Positions 21,959-33,141 are shown, counted from the first letter of the stretch. The stretch: DNA of 64,000 bases from Corydoras sp. C115 (GCA_019802505.1 JAFMOC010000059.1:309501-373500), one strand, 5' to 3'. Numbers and translations are program-made. Notes: a model not told the origin generated them from the letters alone.

Positions 21959-22309
21959 CCATCAATCCATTACCTTCCGCTTCATCCTCTACTAGGGTCG
22001 CGGGGGGGGGGTTCCCCATGCCCATTCAAGGGAGAACGTTTCGGGCGCTGGGCAGATAAAACCTGGACAGGACACCAATCTATCACTGGGCACACACTCA
22101 CTCACACAGACACACTCTATATGGGGCAATTTGGAGAATTCAATTGAACTTGATCCATGTTTTTGGACTATGGGAGGAAACCGGAGAACCTGGAGGAAAC
22201 CCACGCGGACACGGGGAGAACATGGAAACTCCACCCAGATTGGGATTTGAACCTGGAATCCCTAGCGCTGAGAGGAGAACATGCTAACCACTAAGACACT
22301 ATGCTGTCC
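21959..22309 (-). mobile_element. V-SINE, full length, between two AT arrays
   Basis: Complete from CCATTACCTTCCGC to CACTATGCTGTCCG. An AT run lies on its left (21936-21957) and a 90-bp AT run on its right, consistent with insertion into a pre-existing AT array. Confidence 0.9.
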
Positions 22310-22310
22310 G

Positions 22311-22401
<91 letters not shown>
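22310..22401. repeat. (AT)n microsatellite
   Basis: Uninterrupted AT run of about 90 bp between two minus-strand SINEs. Confidence 0.95.
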
Positions 22402-22403
<2 letters not shown>

Positions 22404-22733
22404 TCCACTTAATCCTCTATTAGGATCACAGGGGGGGTTCCTTATACCTATCCAAGGAAGAACGTTCCATGCACTAGGCAGCTACACCTAGAATGGGGTG
22501 CTACACACCCACTTACACGGTCAAGCACACATACACTATAATAGGGGCAATTTAGAGCAGCCAAATGATTCTGAATGCATCCATGTTTTTAGACTGTGGA
22601 AGGAAACCAGAGAACTCAGAGAAAACCCACACGGACATGTGGAGAACACTGAAATTCCACCTAGATCGGGATTCTAACCTGGATCCCCAGCGCTGAGATG
22701 GACGTGCTGACCCCTACACCACCCTGCCGCCTG
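22402..22733 (-). mobile_element. Divergent, older V-SINE
   Basis: All blocks are recognisable but heavily substituted (ACTTAATCCTCTATTAGG, ATCCATGTTTTTAGACTGTG). It has GCAATTTAGAGCAGCCAA in place of GCAATTTGGAGAATTCAA, the version shared with copies at 58.9-59.7 and 60.9 kb, so an older subfamily. Confidence 0.85.
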
Positions 22734-23246
22734 GTTTTCCACGTTATACCTGCGTAAATGTACGTTTCCTGATCTGCAAAGTGTCATTTTAGTTGAGATG
22801 GAACATGAGATATGGTTTACCTGGATCTTTACAAGGTCCGAATAGTAAGAAATGTTACATAACCCACACGTGTGGGAATTAAGTGGAATTTAATGAGTGT
22901 ACGGACCTTAAATAAGCAAAACTGCAAAGACAAAACAACACTCACTGAGCTGGACTGCGCCTCTATTTTTATACAAGTAAAACAAACAGAGTGCAAACAG
23001 GTCTCACTAATTAAACCCACACCAGGGACCGACTCCACTCGAGCCAGAACCCCAGGCATCTTGATATGACACAAATTTTCCACTGTCAATTAAAAAAAAC
23101 ACACACACACAAATAAAAAGTCTATTACTGAAATGAGTCACATGCATTAAGTGTTTTACAGTAAGAGCAGTCCAGCTGTGGATCTCAGATGTTTACAACG
23201 GCAGTCCTGGAATTCCTTTTTTATGTACGGGGGTTGGGGGTCACAT
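22734..23246. other. Unrecognised DNA
   Basis: No recognised element. A short AC/A-rich stretch lies at 23089-23120. Confidence 0.4.
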
Positions 23247-23579
23247 GAGACAGCAACATCCATCCATCCGTTATCTACCACTTTATCCTCTACTAGGGTC
23301 GCGGGGGGTGGGGGGGTGGGGTTCCCCATGCCCATCCAGGGGAGAACGTTTTGGGCGCTGGGCAGATACACCCAGGACAGGGCGCCAATCTATCGCTGGG
23401 CACATACTTATTCACACAAACACACTCTATGTGGGGCAATTTGGAGAATTCAATTGACCTATCTTGATCCATGTTTTTGGACTGTGGGAGGAAACCGGAG
23501 AACCCGGAGGAACCCCACACGGACATGGGGAGAATATGGAGGCAAATGTGATAACCCCTAAGCCACCGAGACAGCAACA
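23247..23579 (-). mobile_element. V-SINE with 12-bp target duplication
   Basis: GAGACAGCAACA at 23247-23258 and 23568-23579 flanks a copy with an intact tail but a deletion removing the B-box region (GAGAATATGGAGGCAAATG). Confidence 0.9.
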
Positions 23580-23639
23580 AAGATATTTTATTTTGATTTT
23601 ATTTATTCATTATAGACTGTAAAATAACACAGTATGCTT

Positions 23640-23868
23640 TGTGGCTCAGCACATTGGTTCAGATCTTTATGCAGGACAGACGAGAGCTTAATGTGAAGTT
23701 TGCATGTTCTCTCCAGGTCTATGTTGATTTCCAAGTGCAGTGAAGATACTAAACAGACCTGAGGGGTGAATGTGTGTGTGAATATGTGTATGGCCTGTGT
23801 TGGGCTGGTCAACCCACTGTGACCCTACTCTAGAAAAGCAGTTTACTCATTCATTCATTCATTCAAGA
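23640..23868 (+). mobile_element. Very old V-SINE copy
   Basis: Degraded A box (GTGGCTCAGCACATTGGTT), core remnant GTTTGCATGTTCTCTCCAGG and an (ATTC)n tail at the right spacing. It is closer to the generic fish DANA core (GTTTGCATG) than the young copies, which have GTTTCCATG. Confidence 0.65.
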
Positions 23869-24060
23869 CCCTCTTGTCCAACATCAGTGTCTGACCTCAC
23901 AAATGCTCCTCTGGTTGAAAGGGTAGAACTTTCCACAGACACATTTCAAACCTTGTAAATGCCGTTCCAGAAGAGTGAAAGCTGTTATAGCTTCATAGAG
24001 GGAACCACTTCTAATGGGACGTCATAAAAACTCCTGTAGGTCTCAGCACTTTTACCATAA
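23869..24060 (+). pseudogene. Tc1-like transposase C-terminal remnant
   Basis: CCAACATCAGTGTCTGACCT, CACAAATGCTCCT and CAGAAGAGTGAAAGCTGTT follow the NISVxDLTNAL...RRVEAV order of the fish Tc1-like C terminus. It ends with ACGTCATAAAAACTCCTG, also present at the end of the 18140-18640 remnant, so they are one family. Confidence 0.7.
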
Positions 24061-24093
24061 TGTGTAGAAAGCTGCATGATTTTACCCGATTAG

Positions 24094-24377
24094 CATCCAT
24101 CCATCCATTATCTTCCACTTTATCCTATATTAGGGTCGCGGGGGGTTCCCCATGCCCATCCAGGGGAGAGCGTTTCGGGTGCTGGGCAAATACATCCAGG
24201 ACAGGACGCCAATCTATCACCCACTCACTCACACAGACACACTCTATATGGGGCAATTTGGAGAATTCAGTTGACCTTGATCCATGTTTTTGGACTGTGG
24301 GAGGAAACCGGAGAACCCGGAGGAAACCCACGCGGATATGGGGAGAACATGGAAACCACTAGGCCACCGTGCCACCC
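24094..24377 (-). mobile_element. V-SINE lacking the B-box region
   Basis: Tail and core are intact; GAACATGGAAACCACTAGGCC then joins the core straight to the head, skipping about 55 bp. Confidence 0.9.
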
Positions 24378-24426
24378 TCCCATTAGATTATTAATGATAT
24401 TTTAATTTTAAAAGCATGCTTTTTAG

Positions 24427-24769
24427 ATGGTGTGGCTTAGTGGTTAGCATGTTCTCCTCTCAGCTCTAGGGATTCCCGGTTCGAATCCCAATCTGGGTGG
24501 AGTTTCCATGTTCTCCCCGTGTCTGTGTGGGTTTCCTCCGGGTTCTCCGGTTTCCTCCCACAGTCCAAAAACATGGATCAAGGTCAATTGAATTCTCCAA
24601 ATTGCCCCATATAGAGTGTGTCTGTGTGAGTGAGTGTGTGCCCAGAGATGGATTGGCGCCCTGTCCTGGGTGTATCTGCCCAGCACCCGAAACGTTCTCC
24701 CCTGGATGGGCATGGGGAACCCCCCCGCGACCCTAATAGAGGATAAAGCGGAAGATAATGATGAATGAA
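24427..24769 (+). mobile_element. V-SINE, best-preserved reference copy
   Basis: Order of parts: head; A box TGGCTTAGTGG (24433-24443); B box GGTTCGAATCC (24478-24488); core from GGAGTTTCCATGTTCTCC to CACAGTCCAAAAACATGG (about 24498-24575); AATTGAATTCTCCAAATTGC; GTGTGTCTGTGTGAGTGAG; TGCCCAGAGATGGATTGGCG; a C run; ACCCTAATAGAGGATAAAGC; and an (ATGA)n end. It is non-coding. The boxes and core place it in the DANA/mermaid V-SINE group of fishes, retroposed by a partner LINE that I cannot identify here. Confidence 0.88.
24433..24488 (+). promoter_or_regulatory. Internal pol III promoter (A and B boxes) of a SINE
   Basis: Consensus-like A box (TGGCTTAGTGG) and perfect B box (GGTTCGAATCC) with starts 45 bp apart, compatible with TFIIIC binding. 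Many other copies in the window lack one or both boxes. Activity is inferred from sequence only. Confidence 0.7.
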
Positions 24770-26019
24770 TGTTTCCTAGACTTCGGTTCTTAATACAGGT
24801 TTGATGATTCAGCATTCATCATCAGTAAATGACTTAATCTGCTTTTTTTTCTAATATAACTGACCGCTTTACCATCAAAGATGATCGTGATTTTCTGAAG
24901 CTATAATAAACCTGTTTGCCCCCCTTTATCAGCCCAGCCCACCCCCCGTCTCCTCAGTAAGCAACATCTCCCCGCGCGACTGCCATCCTCTCCCTGGAGC
25001 AACAAGGCCAAAAAAAGGTAAGCACTAACCTGACATGGGGCTTAATTCTCACCATGACAACAAATTAAACATGGCAGCTGTTGGTTTAAGCTGCTAAACT
25101 CACTGTGTTACCCCACTGGTACCCCCCCCCCCCCCCCAAGTGACTGGCTCCATCTACAGGGAGTCTGCATCCCACCCATAAAGACACAGTACAAAGAAAT
25201 ACTAAATAATAAAGGAGTCGGCGTGGAAAATCTAAGATTTGTTGCTACTCCACTAGGCGCTCGTCCATCTGCAGACAGTAGAGGCTGGAAGAGGACGTGG
25301 TGGAGGAGGGTGGAGGTAAAAAAAGGAATCAAAGGTCTCCAGCGAAGCATTAAATTAGTACTTGAAAGTATATCAACAAACCCCATTTAAAAAAAAAAAA
25401 AAAATTATAAAAAATGTTTATATTTAGAAAAAATGATTAATTTAATTAGTAAAAACATTTTTGAATTCAGAGTTAGAAGTTCATTCCATTTTTTACAGAA
25501 TCTCTGAATGTTTCAGGAAACGCCGGCTGTAGATCACCAGCATTGCCCACAGTGAGTCTCCCAGCGGGACCTCAGCTGTTAGCAGCCTGTAAAAGCCCCA
25601 TTTTATTGCACTGTATCTGTTATTTATTTCTCACCCTGAGTAAGAGAATCACGAGTAATTGGCTTCCGCAGCTGCCTCTGCCAGGCTCAACCACAAGGTG
25701 ATTTGCTGCCTGTTCTTGGCTGATTCGTTAGAGGAAGACCGCTAATTAGAACCGACTCATTCATCGTTGGGAGTCCAAATCGTCACCTGGGTACCGGCAA
25801 GGCTAAGCCCCCTTCTGCCCTGACTCAGCCCCGAAAAGTGCTAAAAACATGATTAGAGCTCCAGCCCCCTGGGGTTTTTTGATGACGGAACCACAAACAT
25901 TTACATAAGCAGCCTTGTTTTAGAAGCAGAACGTGGTTTAGAGGCTTGACGTCAGAGGGAAACGACTGTGCAGTTTATCTGGCTGTTTCTGACTTGATTT
26001 CATATGACTTGATTATACA
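24770..26019. other. Single-copy block, possible non-coding conserved sequence
   Basis: Low repeat content except a C run (25122-25138) and an A run (25388-25405). The segment 25500-25990 is balanced, complex sequence with no SINE. No coding frame with a recognisable domain. Confidence 0.4.
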
Positions 26020-26063
26020 TATATATATATAAATATATATATATAACACATACACATATACAT

Positions 26064-26110
<47 letters not shown>

Positions 26111-26114
26111 AAAA
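26020..26114. repeat. AT / CA compound microsatellite
   Basis: AT steps, then an ACACAC run, then AT steps again, ending at the next SINE. Confidence 0.9.
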
Positions 26115-26464
26115 TCTATCCATTATCTTCCGCTTTATCCTATATGAGGGTCGCGGGGGGGGGGGGGGGGTTCCCATTGCCCATCCAGGGGAGAACATTT
26201 CAGGCGCTGGACAGATACACCCAGAACAGGATGCCAATCTATCACTGGGTACACACTCACTCACACAGACACACTCTATATGGGGCAATTTGGAGAATTC
26301 AATTGACCTTGATCCATGTTTTTGGACTGTGGGAGGAAACCGGAGACCCTGGAGGAAACCCACGAGGACACGGGGAGAGCATGGAAACTCCACCCAGATT
26401 GGGATTCGAACCGAATCCTCAGCGCTGAGAGGAGAACATGCTAACCACTGAGCCACCGTGCCAC
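26115..26464 (-). mobile_element. V-SINE inside a microsatellite
   Basis: Full-length copy with a G run of about 17 bp (26154-26170) near its 3' end, AT arrays on both sides and a head ending GAGCCACCGTGCCAC. Confidence 0.9.
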
Positions 26465-26489
26465 AATATATAAAGCATAAATTTATAAA

Positions 26490-26491
26490 AC

Positions 26492-26561
<70 letters not shown>
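26490..26561. repeat. (AT)n microsatellite
   Basis: Pure AT run of about 65 bp, followed by (ATTC)n from the next SINE end. Confidence 0.95.
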
Positions 26562-26564
<3 letters not shown>

Positions 26565-26668
26565 TTCATTCATTCATTGGGGTTCCCCCAGGGGACCCAT
26601 CCAGGGGGGAGAACGTTTCGGGAGCTGGGCAGATACACCCAGGACAGGGCGCCAATCTATCGCTGGGC

Positions 26669-26720
<52 letters not shown>

Positions 26721-26794
26721 ACCATATATATATATCCATCAATTATCTTCTGCTTTGTCCTCCACTAGAGTCGCGGTGGGTTCCCTATACAGTT

Positions 26795-26801
<7 letters not shown>
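26562..26801 (-). mobile_element. Broken V-SINE with a 51-bp C run
   Basis: A SINE 3' half (26562-26669) runs to CGCTGGGCAC and then becomes 51 consecutive C (26670-26720). A short ATAT stretch follows, then a second SINE 3' end (26735-26801) that stops in another AT array. The C run replaces the normal CACACTCACTCACAC segment. Confidence 0.85.

Positions 26802-26880
<79 letters not shown>
26802..26880. repeat. (AT)n microsatellite
   Basis: Pure AT run of about 75 bp leading directly into an L2-tailed SINE. Confidence 0.95.
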
Positions 26881-26886
<6 letters not shown>

Positions 26887-27085
26887 GTAACTTAGTGTTT
26901 AGGGTGTAAGACTATCAATCTGAAGGTTGGGGGTTCAAATCCCAGGTCCCCTATAGTTCCCAATGTGGGTCCTTCAGCGAGCCCCTTAACCCTCATTGCT
27001 CCAGGGATGCTGTACGAACCCTGTGCTCGCCTTGTAAGTCGCTGTGGATAAAAGCGTCTGCTAAACGACCAAACGCGAACGTAAA
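26881..27085 (+). mobile_element. tRNA-derived SINE with L2/RSg-type tail
   Basis: Head GGCATGGTAACTTAGTG, B-box-like GGGGGTTCAAATCCCAGG, body CCCTTAACCCTCATTGCTCC, tail TAAGTCGCTGTGGATAAAAG then CGTCTGCTAAACGACC and an AACGTAAATAAA end. Confidence 0.8.
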
Positions 27086-28365
27086 TAAAACCCCACTGTG
27101 TTTTGGCCCTGAAATAAAGACACCTCCATCCATTCGAGCGTAGCCTTTGTTATTATTGCTTGCATCTGCTAGAATCCAGATAATAGCAGGTGGTCACATT
27201 TCATCAAGCTGCAGGAATCAGGTCTGTAACTGGAACCATGCACCTTCTTTCAAACGTGACATCATTGCTTTTCGACTCACTTTCTGTAGATTTGCCGGGG
27301 TGAAAGCAGACATCTGGGAGGGGTGGGGGCCAGGGCACGGTTAAGCGCAGTTTTATTTACATGCCTGTGTTTTGTTTGGGCTTGAGAGCTATTTTTCAAG
27401 CCGTTTTTGCATGACAGATCCATTTCACAGTAATTGCTGGGCTTAAACGGCAACACTGAAGGATGATCTGCAAAAATCTCAAGGAATGTCGGGTTCACCA
27501 ACAAACAGGCAGCGCTGCACTCACTGCTGCTAATACATCAAATCTTTCAGCCTCTTCCATACTTGGCCGCGGTAACACCCCTTCCCCCTCATACCCCCGC
27601 CCCCCCGCCACCCCCGACCTTATCACTAAATGCACCGATGCTATCCCATCACACTGCAGCCGGGCCCAGAGGCCATACCGTCGTCCTGTGAAGCCGGGGG
27701 TCAGTCCAGCCCAGACCAGACCAGAGCAGAGCAGAGCAGAGCAGGCTGCTCGGGGGAAGCGCTATCTTGCAGCTGTTCGCTGAGGACGCCGAGGTCTCCC
27801 GGCATAAATTTCACTGATATCACCTCCATCAGAGGCCCATAAAGCTGATTTATTATAAATAGAGCTCTCCTGTGTTTACTGCATGCATTCTTTAGTGCGC
27901 AACATCGTTCTAATTGAGCACTTGCAGGTGCTCGAGGTCCATCCTGGTGGGGCAAGTTGAAAAAAGAGCGGTGTGGAAAAAAAATATGCCGAAATGCCGA
28001 GAGCAAAGGTAACAGAGGGAACGGGAATGAAAGCCAGATGAAAGGCGCTTCTAAGATGATTAAGAAAGGATAAAAGATAAAGGGTGCTCAAAAGTGGGAA
28101 GAAGGGAAAGAGAAGGAGATGAATCGAGGGAGCGGGGTAAGAAAACATGGCAGCCATCACCCTGGTGATTAAGCTGAGGCAGGGATGATAAGGATAATGT
28201 GCTAAGTGTTATGTTACTTGGATCGGCTGATGTTCTGAGGCCACTGACTAAACCGGGGAAGAGAAGGAGGAGGGGCTACACTTGACTTACGTTTCTAGCT
28301 GTAAATGACAGACATTTAGCCTTTTAACATTCCCAACGAAGCATATGTACATCAAAATGGGATTT
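27086..28365. other. Single-copy block
   Basis: No SINE or transposon for 1.28 kb. Local features: a C-rich segment (27579-27625), CAGAG/CAGAC short repeats (27715-27745) and an AT-rich run with ATTTATTATAAATAGAGC near 27846. Open frames overlap in several phases without domain motifs. A candidate for conserved non-coding sequence. Confidence 0.4.
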
Positions 28366-28674
28366 TCCATCCATCCATCCATCCATTATCTTCTGCTTTA
28401 TCCTCTACTAGGGTCGTGGGTCCCCATTCCCTTCCAGGGGAGAATGTTTTGGGCGCTGGGCAGATACACCCAGGAAAGGGCGCCAATCTATCACTGGGCA
28501 CACACTCACTCACACACTCTATATGGGGCAATTTGAAGAATTGTTTTTGGACTGTGGGAGGAAACCAGAGAACCCGGAGGAAACCCACATGGACATGGGG
28601 AGAACATGAAAACTCCACCCAGATTGGGAATCGAACCGGGAATCCCTAGCGCTGGGAGGAGAACATGCTAACCA
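28366..28674 (-). mobile_element. V-SINE with small deletions
   Basis: Missing the CATGCCCATCC start and the AATTCAATTGACCTTGATCC segment; otherwise complete to the A-box region, where it stops at GCTAACCAGTCC. Confidence 0.9.
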
Positions 28675-28764
28675 GTCCAACTAAATTAAAGCTGGGGCAG
28701 GTAATCATACACTCTAAGTACATGAACTGCTATATTTTATTAATAATGATAAAATAACAAGATA
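28675..28764. other. Unrecognised spacer
   Basis: About 90 bp of AT-rich DNA. Confidence 0.35.
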
Positions 28765-29071
28765 GGGCGGCATGGTGGCTTAGTGGTTAGCATGTTCTCC
28801 TCTCAGCGCTAGGGATTCCCAGTTGGAATCCCAATCAGGGTGGAGTTTCCATGTTCTCCCCGTGTCCGCGTGGGTTTCCTCTGGGTTCTCCGGTTTCCTC
28901 CCACAGTCCAAAAAAACATGGATCAAGTCAATTGAGTTCCCCAAATTGCCCCATATAGAGTGTGTGTCTGTGTGAGTGTGTGTGTGCCCAGTGATAGATT
29001 GGTGTCCTGTACTGGGTGTATCTGCCCAGCGCCTGAAACGTTCTCCCCTGGATGGGCATGGGGAACCCCCC
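28765..29071 (+). mobile_element. V-SINE, 3'-truncated, first half of a dimer
   Basis: Complete head and core; it stops at GGGGAACCCCCC, just before the GACCCTAGTAGAGG tail, and is followed by a linker shared with 34873-34913. Confidence 0.9.
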
Positions 29072-29114
29072 AGACAGATCACTTTATCACTTTAAATAGA
29101 TCACTTTACACGCC
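29072..29114 (+). repeat. SINE-dimer linker
   Basis: Contains ATCACTTTATCACTTTA and ATAGATCACTTTACACGCC. Its near-exact complement lies between two SINEs at 34873-34913. Confidence 0.7.
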
Positions 29115-29441
29115 AAGGTGGCACGGTGGCTCAGTGGTTAGCATGTTCTCCTCTCAGCGCTGAGGATTCGGTTCGAATCCCAATCTGGGTGGAGTTTCCA
29201 TGTTCTCCCCGTGTCCGCGTGGGTTTCCTCCGGGTTCTCCGGTTTCCTCCCACAGTCCAAAAACATGGATGAAGTCAATTAAATTCTCCAAATTGCCCCA
29301 TATAGAGTGTGTTTGTGTGAGTGAGTGTGTGCCCAGTGATAGATTGGTGTCCTGTCCTGGGTGTACCTGCCCAGCGCCCGAAACGTCCCCCCCCCCGCGA
29401 CCCTAGTAGAGGATAAAGCAGAAGATAATGGAGGGATGGAT
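29115..29441 (+). mobile_element. V-SINE, second half of a dimer
   Basis: Full head, boxes (GGTTCGAATCC), core and tail; the CTGGATGGGCATGGGG part is lost next to the C run. Confidence 0.9.
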
Positions 29442-29700
29442 GATAAGATTATCGAGTTATCTCTCATATATAAGAATAAAAGACAGCTCATCTTCCATAT
29501 CTCAGTTAAACTACGTTGCTCTGGTTTTAAATCATACAGAGTAAGATCACAGGAACACTGTGATGGCTGATATAGAGAGATTGTCAAGTGTTTGGAAAGC
29601 TTGAGTACTTTTGCAAAAAAGGAAAGAAAGAAGAGAAAAAAGGGGATATGCAAAACATTCCAGAAATGTGAGGGAGCTGGTCAGAATGTGGATACAGCAG
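29442..29700. other. Unrecognised DNA
   Basis: A/G-rich segment at 29615-29645. Nothing recognised. Confidence 0.35.
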
Positions 29701-29757
29701 GAAATTCAAGCCAACCCAACAAGAAACCATGCAGCTATTGATGGAGGAGTTGGTAAG

Positions 29758-29829
<72 letters not shown>

Positions 29830-29999
29830 ACACACACAAATGCATGTGCAGACACACACGCACGCACACAAACACACACACACACACACACACACTTTAC
29901 CTAAACTTCTGTTAAACTCTTTTCAGCGATCTTTGCAGCTATTGATGGAGGAGTTGGTGAGAAACACACAAAAACACACACACACACACACATGTGCAT

Positions 30000-30039
<40 letters not shown>

Positions 30040-30041
30040 AG

Positions 30042-30090
<49 letters not shown>

Positions 30091-30762
30091 CACACACACA
30101 CAAATGCATGTGCACACACACACACACGGACACGGACACACAAACACACATGCACACACACACGTGTGCAGACCCGCAAACACACACACACATATGCAGA
30201 CACACACACACTGTACATAAACTTCTCTTAAACTCTTTTCACTTTAACCATAACTACTACTTGACTTAACCAAACCCTAACCAACCCGACAAGAAACCAT
30301 GCAGCTTTTCATGGAGGAGTAGGTAAGAAACACACACACACAAACACACACACACACACATACACAAACACACACATGTGCACACGCACACACACACACA
30401 CACACACGTAGACACACACTTGCACACAGACACATGTACGCAGACACACACACACACACACACTGTACCTAAACTTTTGTTAAACTCTTTTCACTTTAAC
30501 CATAACTACTACTTGCCCTAACCAGGCCTAACCAACCCAACAAGAAACCATGCAGCTTTTCATGGAGGAGTAGGTAAGAAACACACACACACACACACAC
30601 ACACACGTGTGCACGCACACACACACACACACACACACATACACTTACACACAGACACACACATATGCAGACGCACACACACACACACACACACAAACGT
30701 GCACTCAGACACACACACACACACGTGCACTCAGACACACACACACACACACACGCACGCAG

Positions 30763-30793
<31 letters not shown>

Positions 30794-30870
30794 AACACTT
30801 TACCTAAACTTTTGTTAAACTCTTTCCACGTAACTACTACTTGCCCTAACCAAACCCTAACCCCTTAAAT
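29701..30870 (+). repeat. Complex CA satellite: four or more units with conserved spacer
   Basis: Each unit has a spacer of about 100 bp followed by a long CA tract. Spacer marks are CAAGAAACCATGCAGCT (29730, 30289, 30541), TTAAACTCTTTTCA (about 29913, 30229, 30481), CATGGAGGAGTAGGTAAGAA and ACTACTACTTGCCCTAACC. The second unit (29895-29965) has a shortened spacer. Every CA tract has its own interruptions (GTGTGCA, ACGCACGC), so the tracts have drifted separately since the units were copied. Open frames of up to 163 codons (Thr-His) or Cys-Val on the other strand are artefacts. Confidence 0.9.
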
Positions 30871-31164
30871 GACACACCGCCTCAGTGTGCAGCTTGCAGC
30901 TCTTATCTCATGACGAGCAGGTCCAGGGTCGGATTCCGAGTGGATGAGGTTCTTTTGCTGTATGGTCGGCATGTGCTGATGTCTGTGCAGATATTTAGGG
31001 AGAATTTATTTTTAAGAAACTATTAAAGACTCATTTTTTTAACAAACACCTGTTGTAGGAGAAAAAAAAAGGGGGGGGGTGCAGATTCATATAACGATCA
31101 GGCTTGATAATTCTACAGTGTAGCTGGTTTTCTTCATAACTACTGACTTGTAATGTTCTCTCAT
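30871..31164. other. Degraded sequence, possibly a SINE body
   Basis: Includes CCAGGGTCGGATTCCGAG, a possible B-box remnant, and an A/G run (31060-31078). It leads into an L2-type SINE tail at 31165, so it may be the decayed body of that SINE. Confidence 0.35.
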
Positions 31165-32157
31165 TTGTAAGTCGCTTATTTAAAAGCGTCTGCTAAATGA
31201 TTAAATATAATTTAATGTAAATGTAATGTAAAGTAAATGTAATGTAAATGTAATCTAATGTAAAGTAAATGTAATGTAAATGTAATGTAAAGTAATTGTA
31301 ATGTAAAGGTAACGTAAATGTAATCTAATGTAAATGTGAATATAATGTAAATGTAATGTAAATGTAATGTAAAGGTAATGTAAATGTAATCTAATGTAAT
31401 GTAAATGTAATGTAAATGTAATGTAAAGTAATTGTAATGTAAAGGTAATGTAAATGTGTTCTAATGTAAATGTAAATATAATATAAATGTAATGTAAATG
31501 TAATGTAAAGGTAATGTAAATGTAATCTAATGTAAAGTAAATGTAATGTAAGTGCAAAGTAAATGTAATTTAAAGGTATTGTAAATGTAATGTAAAGTAA
31601 ATGTAATGTAAAGGTAATGTAAATGTAATCTAATGTAAAGTAGAGGTAATGTAAAGTAAATGTAATGTAATGTAAATGTAATGTAAAGTAAATGTAATGT
31701 AAATGTAATCTAATGTAAAGTAAATGTAAAGTAAATGTAAATGTAATGTAAATGTAAAGTAAATGTAAATTTCAAGTAAATGTAAATGTAACTGTAAATG
31801 TAACTGTAAATGTAATGTAAATGTAATCTAATGTAAAGTAAATGTAAAGTAAATGTAATGTAAATGTAATGTAAAGTAAATGTAAATGTAATGTAAATGT
31901 AAATGTAAAGTAAATGTAAATTTTAAGTAAATGTAAATGTAAATGTAATGTAAATGTAATCTAATGTAAAGTAAATGTAATGTAAATGTAATGTAAATGT
32001 AATGTAAATGTAATCTAATGTAAAGTAAATGTAATGTAAATGTAAATGTAATGTAAAGTAAATGTTATGTAAAGGTAATGTAATGTAAATGTAATGTAAA
32101 GGTAATGTAAATGTAATCTAATGTAAAGTAAATGTAATGTAAATGTAAATTTAAAGT
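31165..32157 (+). repeat. 1-kb array grown from an L2-type SINE tail
   Basis: It starts with CATTTGTAAGTCGCTTATTT then AAAAGCGTCTGCTAAATGA, the ordinary 3' tail seen at 27025 and 36475. The short AATGTAAATGTAATGTAA end is then multiplied over almost 1 kb as mixed ATGTAA, ATGTAATCTA, AAAGTAA and AAAGGTA words. Recurrent ATGTAATCTAATGTAAAGTA marks suggest a higher-order period. Confidence 0.9.
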
Positions 32158-32807
32158 AGCCGGTGTGTATTTGTTGTTGTTTTTTTTTTTAAAGCGACTC
32201 AACTGCAGACCAACTGAACTGAAACGGGTTGAAATGTGAACTTTAAACAGCAGGTTGTCATGTCATGATGAGGATATGACGATGTTATACAGATGTTGAG
32301 CTCACAGTGTAACAGGGCTGCACGTTGCTTTTACTTGACAATGTCACTATATAATGGTGTTATACAGCTGGAGTTTCTGAGCATGTCATTACTGCGGCCG
32401 ATCCGAGTATATATGAACAACATGGAATGCAGAGAAACATTCGTTGTCGCTTATCCTTTTGATCATTTGCTGTAAATATTAACGTATTGCCACCCTTCAT
32501 GTGGTGGCACTTGTAACTACGAATTAGACCGGACAGAAACCATCGACATGCTGGAAAGGTGCTCTGAGACAAGGTCCCTTTGTGAAAACGCTGTGTAAAT
32601 AAAGGTTTATTTCATTTTTTATAATCTTTATTTACAATATGTTTCCAGTATGACGAGCAGGGAACATGACTCAAAGGAAAACTGTAGTGATGCACAAACA
32701 CAGGAGCCGCTGACTTGGCATGGCACAGCAAGGGATGTGATCATTTAGACAGCATCTGCAGCCAATGAACGAACACCCAGTGCAATTACAGTTTTCTGTA
32801 ATCAGTT
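32158..32807. other. Unrecognised single-copy DNA
   Basis: No recognised gene or repeat apart from a T run at 32182-32192. Confidence 0.4.
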
Positions 32808-33141
32808 ATTCATTAATTCATTCATTATCTTCTCTTAATCCTCTACTAGGGTCATGGGGGTACCCATGGCCATCCAAGGGAGAACGTTTTGGGCACTGGG
32901 CAGATACACCCATGACAGGGTGCCAATCTATCACTAAGCAAACTCACTTACACACACACACTCACCATTACTCAGTATATGGGGCAATGTAGAGCATTCT
33001 ATTCACCTTGAATCCATGTTTTGGACTGTGGGAAACTATAGAACCCACGGGAGAGCATGGAAACTCCACCCAGATTGGGATTCGAATCTGGATCCCCAGC
33101 GTTGAGAGGCGAACATGCTGACCACCAAGCCACCGTGTCAC
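32808..33141 (-). mobile_element. V-SINE, diverged copy
   Basis: ATTCATTATCTTCTCTTAAT tail, GTACCCATGGCCATCCAAGG, shortened core and head to CCAAGCCACCGTGTC. Substitutions are more frequent than in young copies. Confidence 0.85.

Noticed and set aside
29729..30807. Thr-His and Cys-Val open frames, including a 163-codon frame with repeated LLMEELVRNT
   Set aside because: Products of CA arrays and their repeated spacer. The repeated peptide follows the DNA unit, not protein selection.
30845..30866. Interstitial telomere repeat (CCCTAACC words)
   Set aside because: Only two imperfect words, part of the satellite spacer; too short to claim a telomeric origin.
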